Made by a program: the position numbers and the translations under genes. From Tritrichomonas musculus (taxonomy: Eukaryota; Parabasalia; Tritrichomonadida; Tritrichomonadidae): a stretch of 64,000 bases of DNA. Shown in pieces: positions 41,961 to 50,669 of this stretch; position 1 is the first letter of the stretch, and each line of letters opens with the position of its first letter. The notes under the pieces were generated by a model. The model had not been told where the DNA came from. It saw only the letters and a program-made list of their open reading frames with translations, and made no database searches. The stretch covers positions 4,201,501-4,265,500 of the forward strand of contig JAPFFF010000005.1 in assembly GCA_039105265.1 (NCBI GenBank), given 5' to 3'.

Positions 41961-42965
41961 TTAAATAAACATCTTATCGTATTGAAGGAATTGCATTTCG
42001 ATAACAAATGAATCTTTAGGAGGTAGTTTGGTTGGACAATTATAATGTGCATCACTATAGAAGTCTATCCAAAACCTTTGGTCCATTGAGTTTAACTTGA
42101 AGTACTTAATAGGACTATATTCAACATCACTATCTCCAATATAGTTATGTAATGCTTGTTCACCAATAGATGAATATATTTTACATGGATGTCTGTCCCA
42201 TACATTATCAAATACCAACCTCTTACTTAAAGTTGAATACTTCTTAGGGTTATTTTGATAAGCTCCTGTGCCTATATTAAACACATCTGCAAAGTCCTCA
42301 TTCCAATCACCAATTTGGAAAAAATTGATAAATTGGCTTGAATCTTCCTCTATATTATCATTATTTTTAGTATATATAATTTCATGAAAACCATCTTTAT
42401 CATAATATCCATCTGTTTGTATATCTCGATATGCAATTAATGAATCATTTTGGGAAAATGCATTTCCATATTGTCCATGCATAGCTATCCAAGATTTCAT
42501 CGCGGCGTTAACAGCATCAAAGAACCCTCTTAAGTCCCCTTCCTCTGACACCCAATCAATAACATCAAAATTTGCTATCCATTTCCAAGTAGGCTCTTTT
42601 TCATATTCTACTTTGAGCTCGTCCTGGTAGAATTTATCAACTAGTTCTTGAGTTAAAATAGGGTCGTTTATATTTCCCCCATGTAAAACAAAGTAGGATT
42701 TTTGAACTTTAAATATAGTCACATTAAATTCTAATTTGCGTCTTCTCTTAATGATATGCGCTGAACGAACACCAACAATAGATTCCCCTTTGTTTGCAGT
42801 TGACCATTCTGGTGGGAAATTAAACCAATACCTATTAAACTTAGCTTTATCATGTTGAGCATCCTCAAGGAAGTAGGCTGTTTCGATTGGAAGAGGTGTA
42901 TTACCATCATTAACTATATTATCTCGATTAGGATATAAAGTGTTAACACTTGGTGGTAATTCCAT
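41961..42965 (-). CDS. Polinton: minor capsid (penton-type) protein (334 aa)
   Basis: ATG at 42965 (six bases from the integrase stop side). The last ~60 residues (YFKLNSMDQRFWIDFYSDAH, then PPKDSFVIEMQF) have the pattern of the Polinton/virophage minor capsid protein, a single jelly roll. The N-terminal half has a WFNFPPEWS motif and a basic KRRRKLEFNVTIFKV strand. Adjacent to integrase and protease in the usual cluster. Confidence 0.7.
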   Translation of the reverse strand: MELPPSVNTLYPNRDNIVNDGNTPLPIETAYFLEDAQHDKAKFNRYWFNFPPEWSTANKGESIVGVRSAHIIKRRRKLEFNVTIFKVQKSYFVLHGGNINDPILTQELVDKFYQDELKVEYEKEPTWKWIANFDVIDWVSEEGDLRGFFDAVNAAMKSWIAMHGQYGNAFSQNDSLIAYRDIQTDGYYDKDGFHEIIYTKNNDNIEEDSSQFINFFQIGDWNEDFADVFNIGTGAYQNNPKKYSTLSKRLVFDNVWDRHPCKIYSSIGEQALHNYIGDSDVEYSPIKYFKLNSMDQRFWIDFYSDAHYNCPTKLPPKDSFVIEMQFLQYDKMFI

Positions 42966-42989
42966 TTCGAGTTGAATAAAAAGTCTTTA

Positions 42990-44561
42990 TTAATATACAA
43001 CACCTGTTTCTAATTCATTGTTTTGAAGTTCTCGAAGTATTCTCTTTCTAATATCTGGTATATTGCGTTGTTTAAACTTACCATTTCCTTCATGCAAAAA
43101 GGTACGACAAGATTCCATTAGAAACACTCCACAATCCTTGTTATTCCTTTGACTAGGTACATCATAATATTTTGCTTTTAACTTACCTGTTCCTGAAATA
43201 TTGATCCACTTATTAAGTGTCTTTACCTCTGGTGCCATTGACTTATTCTCAGAGTCATAGCATTCGATTATTTTCTTTGGATATCGAACAATACATAAAA
43301 CCCAATGTTCTCCATCTGAGCAAATGGGGACAAATACTTTATCGAAATGTGTAAATGACTGTTTACCTGAGATAGGACTTTTCATCAGTTCATGTATTTT
43401 TTCCATATCATTAGTCTCATATGCCATAGAAAGGAGGGTATAAAATGCAGTAGGTACAACCAATATTTTCTTTTTATCAAACTCTGCTTCATTTTGACCA
43501 GGTTGTTTATTCAATCTCTTTCCTTTGTTATATAGAAGTTTCAAGTAGTCATCAATAACATCTTCTTCTATATTTTCATCATTGACTAAACTCCTCCAAT
43601 CATGAATTTTATGACGTCTTTGGTCTACTGTAAACTCTCCTGTCTTCTGTGGTGTCATACGGGGTTCTCTTGGAGGAGGACTAGTACCTCGAGAGGTATG
43701 TGATGATGGAAACTGTGGAGGTGGTGATGAAGGAGGAGGAGGTGGTGGAGGTGGAGGTGAATGAGAAGGAGGAGGAGGCGGAGGTGAAGGTGAACGAGGT
43801 CGTTTTGATTTTGTCTTAGGTTGTTTTGATTTTTTCTTAGGTCTATCATCCTCGTCTAAATTTGTACTACTTTGAAGTAAAAGTTGAATTCTGTTTTGAT
43901 TTTGGTCCCTTGTTGGTGGCTCAACATTTGTGGGTCGGTTCCTACCGATTTTCCTAAGGTTAAGATGATAATCATTTCGATTTAAAGTTGGAGGTCTGGG
44001 TAATGGAGCCAATTCTGGTATATCATCTGTTTGAATACCTCTAGTTTTATATTCTTTCTTATCACTTTTCAATGTTCTTTCTTTCATCTGCTCTCTCAGT
44101 TCTCTAGCTGCTTGTTTTTCCTCCTCAGTCTTCATTCGAGATATCCTTATGTTGATAATATCATAATGTAATTTTATCTCTGTTAATATACCTTGATCTG
44201 ATTCTTGGAGAGTATATTGATATGGCTTTAATACTGTTATGTAATGCCCATGTTCATCTTTATCATCTTGATTTTTCTTAATCGCAAACACACAACCTGA
44301 AAATTTTGCTTTTGGTCTCTCTCTCTTGAGTCTATTAGCAAATTCAAGTACGTCTTTAAAAGCTATACTAGTATTTAAATATGTCTCATATAATTTTTGT
44401 AGATTTATTTGATTATTAGAGAACTTCCATATAGTTTGACCCAAACCTCTTGTTAATCTTGCAACATCTCTATCAACTAGTTTAGGTCGAAATTTAATAG
44501 TACCTTGTAATAGTTGTATTTTATTGTTAGGTTTTGTTTGTGTACCTACATCACTTGTCAT
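42990..44561 (-). CDS. Polinton: Ulp1/adenain-type cysteine protease with long Pro-rich N-terminus (523 aa)
   Basis: ATG at 44561. C-terminal protease domain (~330-500): GEHWVL (His), ECYDSEN (Asp), PSQRNNKDCGVF (Gln and Cys), in the order of C48/C5 proteases that mature capsid proteins. The N-terminal ~320 residues include helical/basic segments, MTSDVGTQT at the very start and RGIQTDD (~170), both LC8-docking-like. A Pro-rich tract near 245-280 (SPPPPPPSHSPPPPPPPPP) precedes the enzyme. The extension is longer than in stand-alone adenains. Confidence 0.85.
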   Translation of the reverse strand: MTSDVGTQTKPNNKIQLLQGTIKFRPKLVDRDVARLTRGLGQTIWKFSNNQINLQKLYETYLNTSIAFKDVLEFANRLKRERPKAKFSGCVFAIKKNQDDKDEHGHYITVLKPYQYTLQESDQGILTEIKLHYDIINIRISRMKTEEEKQAARELREQMKERTLKSDKKEYKTRGIQTDDIPELAPLPRPPTLNRNDYHLNLRKIGRNRPTNVEPPTRDQNQNRIQLLLQSSTNLDEDDRPKKKSKQPKTKSKRPRSPSPPPPPPSHSPPPPPPPPPSSPPPQFPSSHTSRGTSPPPREPRMTPQKTGEFTVDQRRHKIHDWRSLVNDENIEEDVIDDYLKLLYNKGKRLNKQPGQNEAEFDKKKILVVPTAFYTLLSMAYETNDMEKIHELMKSPISGKQSFTHFDKVFVPICSDGEHWVLCIVRYPKKIIECYDSENKSMAPEVKTLNKWINISGTGKLKAKYYDVPSQRNNKDCGVFLMESCRTFLHEGNGKFKQRNIPDIRKRILRELQNNELETGVVY

Positions 44562-44627
44562 TTAAAAATCAAATAAAAGAAAGAAGAAGAAGATGTTGTT
44601 TATTTCATTTTTTTGTTTTCTGTATAA

Positions 44628-44891
44628 ATGGCTTATTTCATGACCATAAAAGAGCGTATATATATCCTCTATAAAATAGTGTCTTACCTCTATGATTATA
44701 GATGTGAGACTAATGAGGGAGTATGTAATATTTTAATTAATAAGATAAAAGAGTTAGCTGCTGAGTATTTCGAACCTGAATTTCTTGGTGTAATGATGAA
44801 AGATGGTGATTTGGAATTTATCGACCAAATAGAACATTTTGCCTTTGAGTTCTTAGAGTACCAAATATCTAATCTGCCCTCGCATTTATAA
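44628..44891 (+). CDS. Polinton: small acidic protein (87 aa)
   Basis: ATG at 44628 with TCATTTTTTTG about 20 bases upstream (Inr-like). Helical and acidic (IKELAAEYFEPEFLGVMM, FIDQIEHFAFEFLEYQIS), like a small helical adaptor. Its 3' end overlaps the HNH gene tail-to-tail by 23 bp. No family recognised. Confidence 0.55.
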   Translation: MAYFMTIKERIYILYKIVSYLYDYRCETNEGVCNILINKIKELAAEYFEPEFLGVMMKDGDLEFIDQIEHFAFEFLEYQISNLPSHL

Positions 44892-45204
44892 TTTTGGGCA
44901 TATCCCTGTTATAGTTACTATCAGTTGGGGTTATCCATCTTAAGTTGCTTAGATGGTAGTCAGCCCTATTCCTATTGATATGGTCTACCTCTATTTTATG
45001 TTGTGGGTCATCATTAGGTATGAACTGTCTTGCTATAAGTACATGTTTCAAGTAGTAGTTGCCATTTAGACATACTCGTATATACCCCTTTATATGTTTT
45101 GCATCTTTGCATATAAAATGATTACTCTTACGTCTTATAGTAAAGGGGTACCTATTCAGTATCTCATAGTCGTTAGTAAAGCCTTTGAGTGGCACAAATG
45201 ACAT
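44869..45204 (-). CDS. Polinton: HNH endonuclease (111 aa)
   Basis: ATG at 45204. Homing-type HNH_3 signature: KHVLIARQFIPNDDP, EVDHINRNRADYHLSNLRW (the central His-Asn-His motif), then ITPTDSNYN. An N-terminal SFVPLKGF...YP(F)TI module precedes it. Clearly homologous along its whole length to the HNH domain of the 275-aa protein at 61711-62538 (shared LIARQFIPNDDP, VDH, DYH-SNLRW). Expected to nick or cut DNA; its role in the element is unknown. Confidence 0.85.
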   Translation of the reverse strand: MSFVPLKGFTNDYEILNRYPFTIRRKSNHFICKDAKHIKGYIRVCLNGNYYLKHVLIARQFIPNDDPQHKIEVDHINRNRADYHLSNLRWITPTDSNYNRDMPKIINARAD

Positions 45205-45245
45205 TTACTCACTTTTTAAATGATTCATTTCATTTTTATTTTCGT

Positions 45246-45548
45246 ATGAACAAGTGGGGGAAAATCATTGTTGATAGAATTGATAATAATGAACATCGTC
45301 ATTATCCTCTTGATGACAAAGAAAGAAACATTACCAAGTTCCCAAAGAAAAAAAAGCGAGTGGGCTTGTATAAAAACTATAAGGAACATCAAGAAGAAGA
45401 AGAAGAAGAAATGTTTATAGTGACAGAGTGTCATTTTATTCCCTATGAATATAAAGAGATAGGTGTTCAAACTGAAGACCTTTGGGATGTAGGTGTTCAA
45501 ACTAATGCTGAACTACCTCATATAGAAGAACTACTTAGTAAAATCTAA
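45246..45548 (+). CDS. Polinton: small acidic/basic protein with two GVQT motifs (100 aa)
   Basis: I take the ATG at 45246, preceded by TCATTTTTATTTTCGT (Inr-like). An upstream ATG at 45198 would overlap the divergent HNH start. Basic centre (TKFPKKKKRVGLYKNYKE), a run of Glu, then KEIGVQTEDLWDVGVQTNAE, two LC8-docking-like peptides nine residues apart. No family recognised. Confidence 0.5.
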   Translation: MNKWGKIIVDRIDNNEHRHYPLDDKERNITKFPKKKKRVGLYKNYKEHQEEEEEEMFIVTECHFIPYEYKEIGVQTEDLWDVGVQTNAELPHIEELLSKI

Positions 45549-45578
45549 CTTCTTTTATTTTAATTTTTGTTGTAGTAG

Positions 45579-45809
45579 GTACGAGATTCTCGGGGCAGGT
45601 ACCTGTGCCGTTTCATAGATGGGCGGTTGTGGGGTGGGGCCCCTGTGCCGTTTCATTGATGGGGAGCAGTAGTGAGAACAAGAATATTTTTTTCTTTTTT
45701 TCTTTTTTCTTTTCTTTTCTTTTTCTTTTCTTTTCTTTTTCTTTTATGACGAGTTCGTGTTGACGCTTGGGGTGCCAGCCCCAGCGGAAACCGACTCGTA
45801 TATACTACT
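45579..45809 (-). repeat. Polinton right terminal inverted repeat (231 bp)
   Basis: Inverse of 20214-20444 with three base differences. No target duplication is evident: the six bases outside the two ends do not match. Confidence 0.95.
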
Positions 45810-45987
45810 TATTCCCAATTCGTTCAAATCACTTTTTCCATTTTTATTGTTGATTATAAAGCATCATGGATAAGCAAACCAAGCAAAGATTATTCATTTT
45901 TGATATTTTTTCCTAAAACTCAAGCAAATTCGCCAAATTTACTAAATAAAAGCGATTTACAAAATAACTATCGTACAAATTCCAGCA
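45810..45987. repeat. Dispersed repeat R2, right part, continuing past the Polinton
   Basis: Matches the complement of 56205-56376 (CAATTCGTTCAAATCACTTT, GCATCATGGATAAGCAAACC, AAGCGATTTACAAAATAAC). It resumes about 190 bp further along the family than the left flank stops. After the MITE at 45988-46464 the repeat continues for only a few bases. Confidence 0.75.
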
Positions 45988-46464
45988 TAGACTTGTTATT
46001 TTGAGAATCGATATCAAAAACGTCACTTTTTTGCATCTGATACTCGATTATCAGTTTAAAAATCTGATATCGAGATTATCGATTATCAAGATATCAGATA
46101 TGAAATGTGATATGAAAATAATTGTAAACTTGATATCAATTACCGAGATCTCGAGATCTCAAACAGATTTATCTTTTTTTATAATTGGTATTTGTGATTT
46201 TAAAATATTTAAAATAAATAATATAATGTATTGATGCTTATTTTAAGATTAAAATCAAAAAAAATCATTCTTTTTCATGAAATATTTGAGATTAAATTAC
46301 GATCATATTTTTATCAAAAAGTTTAATTGAAAATTCTGATATCAAAAGCAGTGAAAAAAAATTCTCGATCTCTGAAATCGATCTCGAGAATCTGTGTATA
46401 TTTATGTATCGTTATCAAAAAGATAATCAATTATCGATCTCGAGAATCGGAGAATAACAAGTCT
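45988..46464. mobile_element. hAT-type MITE, 477 bp
   Basis: Ends TAGACTTGTTATT in inverted orientation, flanked by the perfect 8-bp repeat TTCCAGCA (45980-45987 and 46465-46472). The uninterrupted copy at 56205-56215 has this word once, confirming the empty site. The interior is packed with short palindromes built on ATCGAT, GATATC and TCGAGA. No coding capacity. Confidence 0.8.
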
Positions 46465-46511
46465 ATTCCAGCACATTCTGGAATTATATTTCATGCCACT
46501 CGGTAAAAAAT

Positions 46512-47108
46512 CTACAAGGTAAAAACCGAAAGCCCCCCAAATAATGGTGACCATAACTTTTTAATGGATATCCGGTCACCATTCATTTCAGGGGGAATTT
46601 GGTCAGAATCAACCCAAGCTCCGTCATTGCCATAGTATAACGTGAACCATTTCTGATCCTCAGTCACGATGCTGCGAAAAGATTCGTGCTTACATGCATA
46701 CAAAATTTCAGAAAGCGCTGTTAATTTGTCCACCCTATTTTGTTTTTGTAATGAATTTAAAAAGTGCGGAACCCATCTAGAAGCTTTGAAAACTTTGTGA
46801 AGATATATAGTCATATATCTATATACAATTACATTATTAACATTCAGCATGTCAGCAATACTTCTAGTTGAAGAAAAAGGTTCTTCATCAAGAACTTGTT
46901 CTATTTGATAAAGAAGTTGCTCTTCTGGCTTCGTTCCACGCTTCTCTCCATTGTCATCCAAGTCCACTCCTATCCTTGCTTGAGCAGACCACTTATACAC
47001 TGTTGATCTGCAATACGCTTCCTGGCCGAAACGTTGCTGCAAAATTTGTTGGATTTCGTTAGGTTTTTTCCCTTCTTTTGTTAGTTCAAATATATATTCT
47101 TTTTGCAT
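46512..47108 (-). pseudogene. Mariner-type transposase, C-terminally truncated remnant
   Basis: ATG at 47108 (MQKEYIFELTKEG). Residues 1-~115 form the paired-type HTH DNA-binding half (GQEAYCRSTVYKWSAQARIG; later SIADMLNVNNVIVYRYM). WVPHFLNSLQKQNRV corresponds to the mariner WVPHEL box. VTEDQKWFTLYYGN holds the first catalytic Asp region, and KKLWSPLFGG follows. The frame ends at ~199 residues, so roughly the last 140 of a typical ~340-residue mariner protein, including the other two acidic residues, are missing. Its downstream side abuts the end of repeat R2, suggesting truncation at that junction. Confidence 0.75.
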
Positions 47109-47297
47109 TTTGAATTTTAACGTACAAAAATAACGTACAGTCCAATTTAAAAAGTTGTTTATCTCAATAAAAAAAAGTGACAATTAATTTTTGTTTTAGC
47201 ATTTTATAAATAGTCTTTGTCCTATTTTTATAGTTACTAACAAATCACCAATAACATCGATATTCATTAAAAATCCACGATAACTTGTAACACCCTA

Positions 47298-47419
47298 TAA
47301 TATGATAAAACAATATTAGACATGTATTAAACTTTGATGAGGTTTTTTCCGTTGATCAAAAATAGCAAATTTTTGGATTTCATTTTTTTCTTGTTTTTCG
47401 GTAATAAAATTAAAATTAT
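47298..47419. repeat. Dispersed repeat R3, copy 1
   Basis: About 120 bp that recur almost identically inverted at 55492-55613 (GATGAGGTTTTTTCCGTT, GTTTTTCGGTAATAAAATTA). It could be a terminal segment of the adjacent Mutator-like element, but no partner end was found on the other side. Confidence 0.65.
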
Positions 47420-47543
47420 ACTTTTTTGATTGGGAAAATGCACTCTAGCCCATTTTTCATATCACATTTCTATTTTTGGGGCTAAATGATTTTTTGTTTA
47501 TTTTTTTATTGAAAGTTGTATTTTAGCCCCCAAATTTTTTTAT

Positions 47544-48879
47544 TCATAAGTATTTTTCATTCCATAGACTTATCATTTCGCAAGTATTTCCCAAAATATT
47601 TTTTCTTTGTTGCTCATATATGCATATTACTAAATAAATAAAATAACAAAGTCCTCCATTTGATTCCATATAGATTTTCAATTCTTCTGTTTCTGTTACC
47701 TTTTTTTTGAGCCTATTAAGTTTATGAATCAAGCATAAATTGCGAATTGCTTCTCTGCTAATATCTAAATTATACTCAAGCTTGATAAAATTTGATATAA
47801 TTCCATAGTTAACTCCTGATGCATATAATTAGCCAATCAATTGTTTCTGCTGTTCTGTTAATTTGTTTGTAATGTATCGTTCAAGTTTTAAATCATGGTT
47901 GTGTTCTAGATTGAATGATGATACATGCCAAACGAGGTCAACACCATGGGAATTTAATATTTGACTTATTGAAACATAAAACTTACATCCTGTATTTAAA
48001 TTTGGGTTTTTACCATGTTCTGAGTGCTGATGACATAATAATTTAACATAGCTTGTACGCTTGGTGCCACGCGTTGTAGAGAATTGGAAACCAGCATCAT
48101 AAGCCTTTTTCTTTAAGAAAGCAATAAATTCGGTTTGTGAGCCAAACTTAAGATTATTCAAATTATCTTCGACAAAAAATGGTTCTTTATCTTGGTTATC
48201 TTCATCACTGTTTTCATCAATGTTTTCAACACTGTCTTCATTATAAACTGGTTTGGGTTCAAGTAAGGTGCCTCGTTTTAATGCGTCCTCTGGCTTAATC
48301 TTTGTGATCTCTGTTGCATAAATTCCTATTACATCAGCTACATAACGAACAAATCCTTTTACTTGAACAATATCTCCTACAGATAAGTAAAGTTGCAATG
48401 AATTTTGGCAGCAAAGACTATTGGATATTATCTGTCTAGGTGCAAAAGAGCAGATATTAAAAATATCATCATCAGAATGATCAACAGAACCAATTGTAAC
48501 TATTTCTGTGCTGATGTGTTTTTCTTCAATTTTAAAATATCTGAAAAAATTCTTCATTTTTCTTCAAAGTATCTGAACTAATTGAAACTTTAACTCCTAA
48601 TCTTTCGGCTTCTTCTTTTGATGAGTCTTCTATCATTAAAGTATCAGTAAATATCTCATTGTCGAACTTAACAAGACCATGAACCTTTACAATTTTCCCT
48701 AGAATAGGAGAATAATCAAATTTATATATGCATTTAATAATATAAGATGATAATCCAATATTTGAATAAGATGCAATTTTAAGAACCCCACCTTTACGAA
48801 GAGCAGTAATTCCAAGAGTCACTATTTGTTTGTTGATTAAGTTTGGTTTGATATCTTGGATACGAATAAATTGAGCCAT
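47544..48879 (-). pseudogene. Mutator-like (MULE) transposase remnant with tandem OB-like N-terminus and FAR1 zinc finger
   Basis: Starts at the ATG at 48879, preceded by an Inr-like TCATTAT. The first ~110 residues contain a domain with V(T)LGITALRKGG...ILGKIVKVHGLVKF; after a frameshift near 48540 a second similar domain follows (VTIGSVDHSDDD..., VGDIVQVKGFVRY). Both look like OB folds and both end in an E-(D/E)-A-(L/E)-(R/K)-(L/R)-G pattern. An acidic linker and a FAR1/WRKY-GCM1-type zinc finger follow (AYDAGFQFS, LLCHQHSEHGKNPNLNTGCK, NLEHNHDLKLE), typical of MULEs. A TAA at 47829-47831 interrupts the frame; the same frame then continues with helical sequence to 47544. The DDE catalytic domain is absent, so this is a dead 5' part. 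Confidence 0.75.
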
Positions 48880-49122
48880 TTAGAATAATGACTGTTTACT
48901 AATTATTTTGAAATGAATATTCAAGAGTTTTTAATCTTGTTTGCGTGAAGTAAAGAGTTCAAATGTAGAATAATAAGGTTGCTTAGCTGTGATAAAAGTT
49001 GTCGTTTTTAAGTAAAAACTCTCGAGAATGTTGAATATCTCCATCTTGTTTTAATATAGAGAATGTTTAAAAAAAATAAGAAAAGGTCAATTTTAAATAT
49101 TTTGACCATTGCTTTTTGAGAT

Positions 49123-49150
49123 ACTGCTCTGGTCACATCACCAGAGCAGT
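49123..49150. other. Perfect 11-bp hairpin with 6-nt loop
   Basis: ACTGCTCTGGT / ACCAGAGCAGT separated by CACATC, much more G/C-rich than its surroundings. It lies 270 bp upstream of the MULE remnant start and could be a relic of a transposon end; not followed by a T-run. Function unknown. Confidence 0.55.
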
Positions 49151-49290
49151 GCTCAAAATACAATTTATCCTTTTTTTTAGATTGTTAATTTTTTTAATTA
49201 ATATTTGACCTTTTTTTGATATAAATTCACCTTTTATATAACCGATTCGAACCCACACAAAAAGTTTCCCATTTTGTATTATGTTCAGAA

Positions 49291-50231
49291 TAGGCCTTAT
49301 TTTTTTTACATCACAAATACTATAAACGTCTTTTTAACGTCTTTTTCCGTAAAATAACGATTTTTTGATTTGTAGTATCATGGAAACTTTTTGAATGCGA
49401 ATAAATTTTTTTTTATTTTATGAAGAATCAAAAATAATATTATTTAATTTGAAAAACATTTTACTATTTTATCTTTTTATTTTTAAATTATTTAAAACAT
49501 TTTTAATATAAAAAAAAGGGAGATATTTTTTGCCCCCAATCTCTTTTGACCCCAACGGTTAAGGTCAATATTGACCCTGTATCGTACTTCAGAAAAAATC
49601 GGCGAGAACTTTTTTGCACTTTTGTGAAAAATACCATGAGTAGCTACTCACGCTTTTTTTACGAAAATTTCAAAAAATCATTTTTAATAAAAAGCAGCTC
49701 CAGAGAAAATTTCTTCCACCCCGAGTAAGTTATACGTAATTAGTATCTCATTGTAGTAATTATTATACCAATTTTTTCTTTTTTTGGTAAAAAAAAAATT
49801 TATCAATAATATTAAAGATATCTCTTTGTTAAAAAATATATAAGATTTTCTTCACATATTCGTGCCTATGATGTTATATATAACAATAAATGTTTACTAA
49901 TCTTTTCAAAATTATACAATTAGCATTATTTGTAAAAAATAAAAATTTAGAGAAAAAAGCGTGAGTAGCTACTCATGGTATTTTTCACAAAAGTGCAAAA
50001 AAGTTCTCGCCGATTTTTTCTGAAGTACGATACAGGGTCAATATTGACCTTAACCGTTGGGGTCAAAAGAGATTGGGGGCAAAAAATATCTCCCATAAAA
50101 AAAATAATTGTAGATCAAGATAAAAATAAAAAACTAATATCGAGAAAATAACGTATTTACAATTGTAATTACAATTGTAATTTTTAAACGGACAAGTTGT
50201 ATACAATTGTAAATACAAAAACCAAGGCTTA
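49291..50231. mobile_element. hAT-type MITE M1, copy 2, split by a nested MITE
   Basis: Same ends as 19619-19972 (TAGGCCTTATTTTTTT / TAAGCCTTGGTTTTT), with its own perfect 8-bp duplication GTTCAGAA at 49283-49290 and 50232-50239. Subtracting the nested 577-bp element and its 10-bp duplication leaves exactly 354 bp, the length of copy 1. Confidence 0.85.
49518..50094. mobile_element. MULE-type MITE with ~142-bp terminal inverted repeats, nested in M1
   Basis: Terminal inverted repeats 49518-49659 and 49952-50094 starting GGGAGATATTTTTTGCCCCC and nearly identical. Flanked by a 10-bp direct repeat ATAAAAAAAA (49508-49517 and 50095-50104) that occurs once at the matching point of the uninterrupted M1 copy (19836-19845). 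Long terminal repeats with 9-11-bp duplications are typical of Mutator-like elements. No coding capacity; the inner repeat edge carries the palindrome ATGAGTAGCTACTCA-type word. Confidence 0.85.
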
Positions 50232-50669
50232 GTTCAGAAATATATATTCGGTTTTCTGAGAGTATTCAAAATATCTCAAAAAGTTCTTATATGGCAGCAT
50301 TCTCTGAAAAAGTGGTGAATGGAAATTGCAAACGATGTCCTTACGCCATTTTTTTAATAAATTTTATTATCATTATTATTATTTTTTATTTTTTATTTAT
50401 TTATTGAGATCAAAAAATAATTACGAACTTTTTGAATAGGGTTATACCGAAAACGATAGCATAAGGTAAAGTTTGACCTTATTATGATCGGGTAAAAAAA
50501 AGCAACTTTTTGAATATTCTTCCTTACTGCATGCTTTTTTATCTTTATGCACTAATCTCGAACCATATAGAGCATTAAAATTTAATCATGGATTATTGAT
50601 GCGAGGAATGTTATTAATAATTATAATTTATATAGCATAATAAAAAATAAATAACAAAATTGATCAAAA

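Larger units (their letters stand above)
20214..45809. mobile_element. Maverick/Polinton, 25.6 kb, looks whole
   Basis: Bounded by 231-bp terminal inverted repeats starting AGTAGTATATACG and differing at three positions, so a recent copy. It carries the full Polinton core: protein-primed DNA polymerase B, RVE integrase, packaging ATPase, cysteine protease, major and minor capsid proteins, plus two giant related proteins, an HNH nuclease and about ten small proteins. All recognised genes are open end to end; I saw no obvious break. Most genes lie on the minus strand with spacers of 10-50 bp; six short or medium genes lie on the plus strand. No 6-bp target duplication is evident at its edges, and the interrupted repeat lacks about 190 bp relative to its other copy. 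Confidence 0.95.

Noticed and set aside
45198-45245. Longer start for the 100-aa Polinton protein
   Set aside because: It would overlap the divergent HNH start codon; the later ATG has an initiator-like TCATTTTTA just upstream.
49240-49260. tRNA B-box-like GATTCGAACCC; similar words at 56912 and 17631
   Set aside because: No acceptor, D-arm or anticodon arm can be drawn around any of them; no tRNA or SINE supported.
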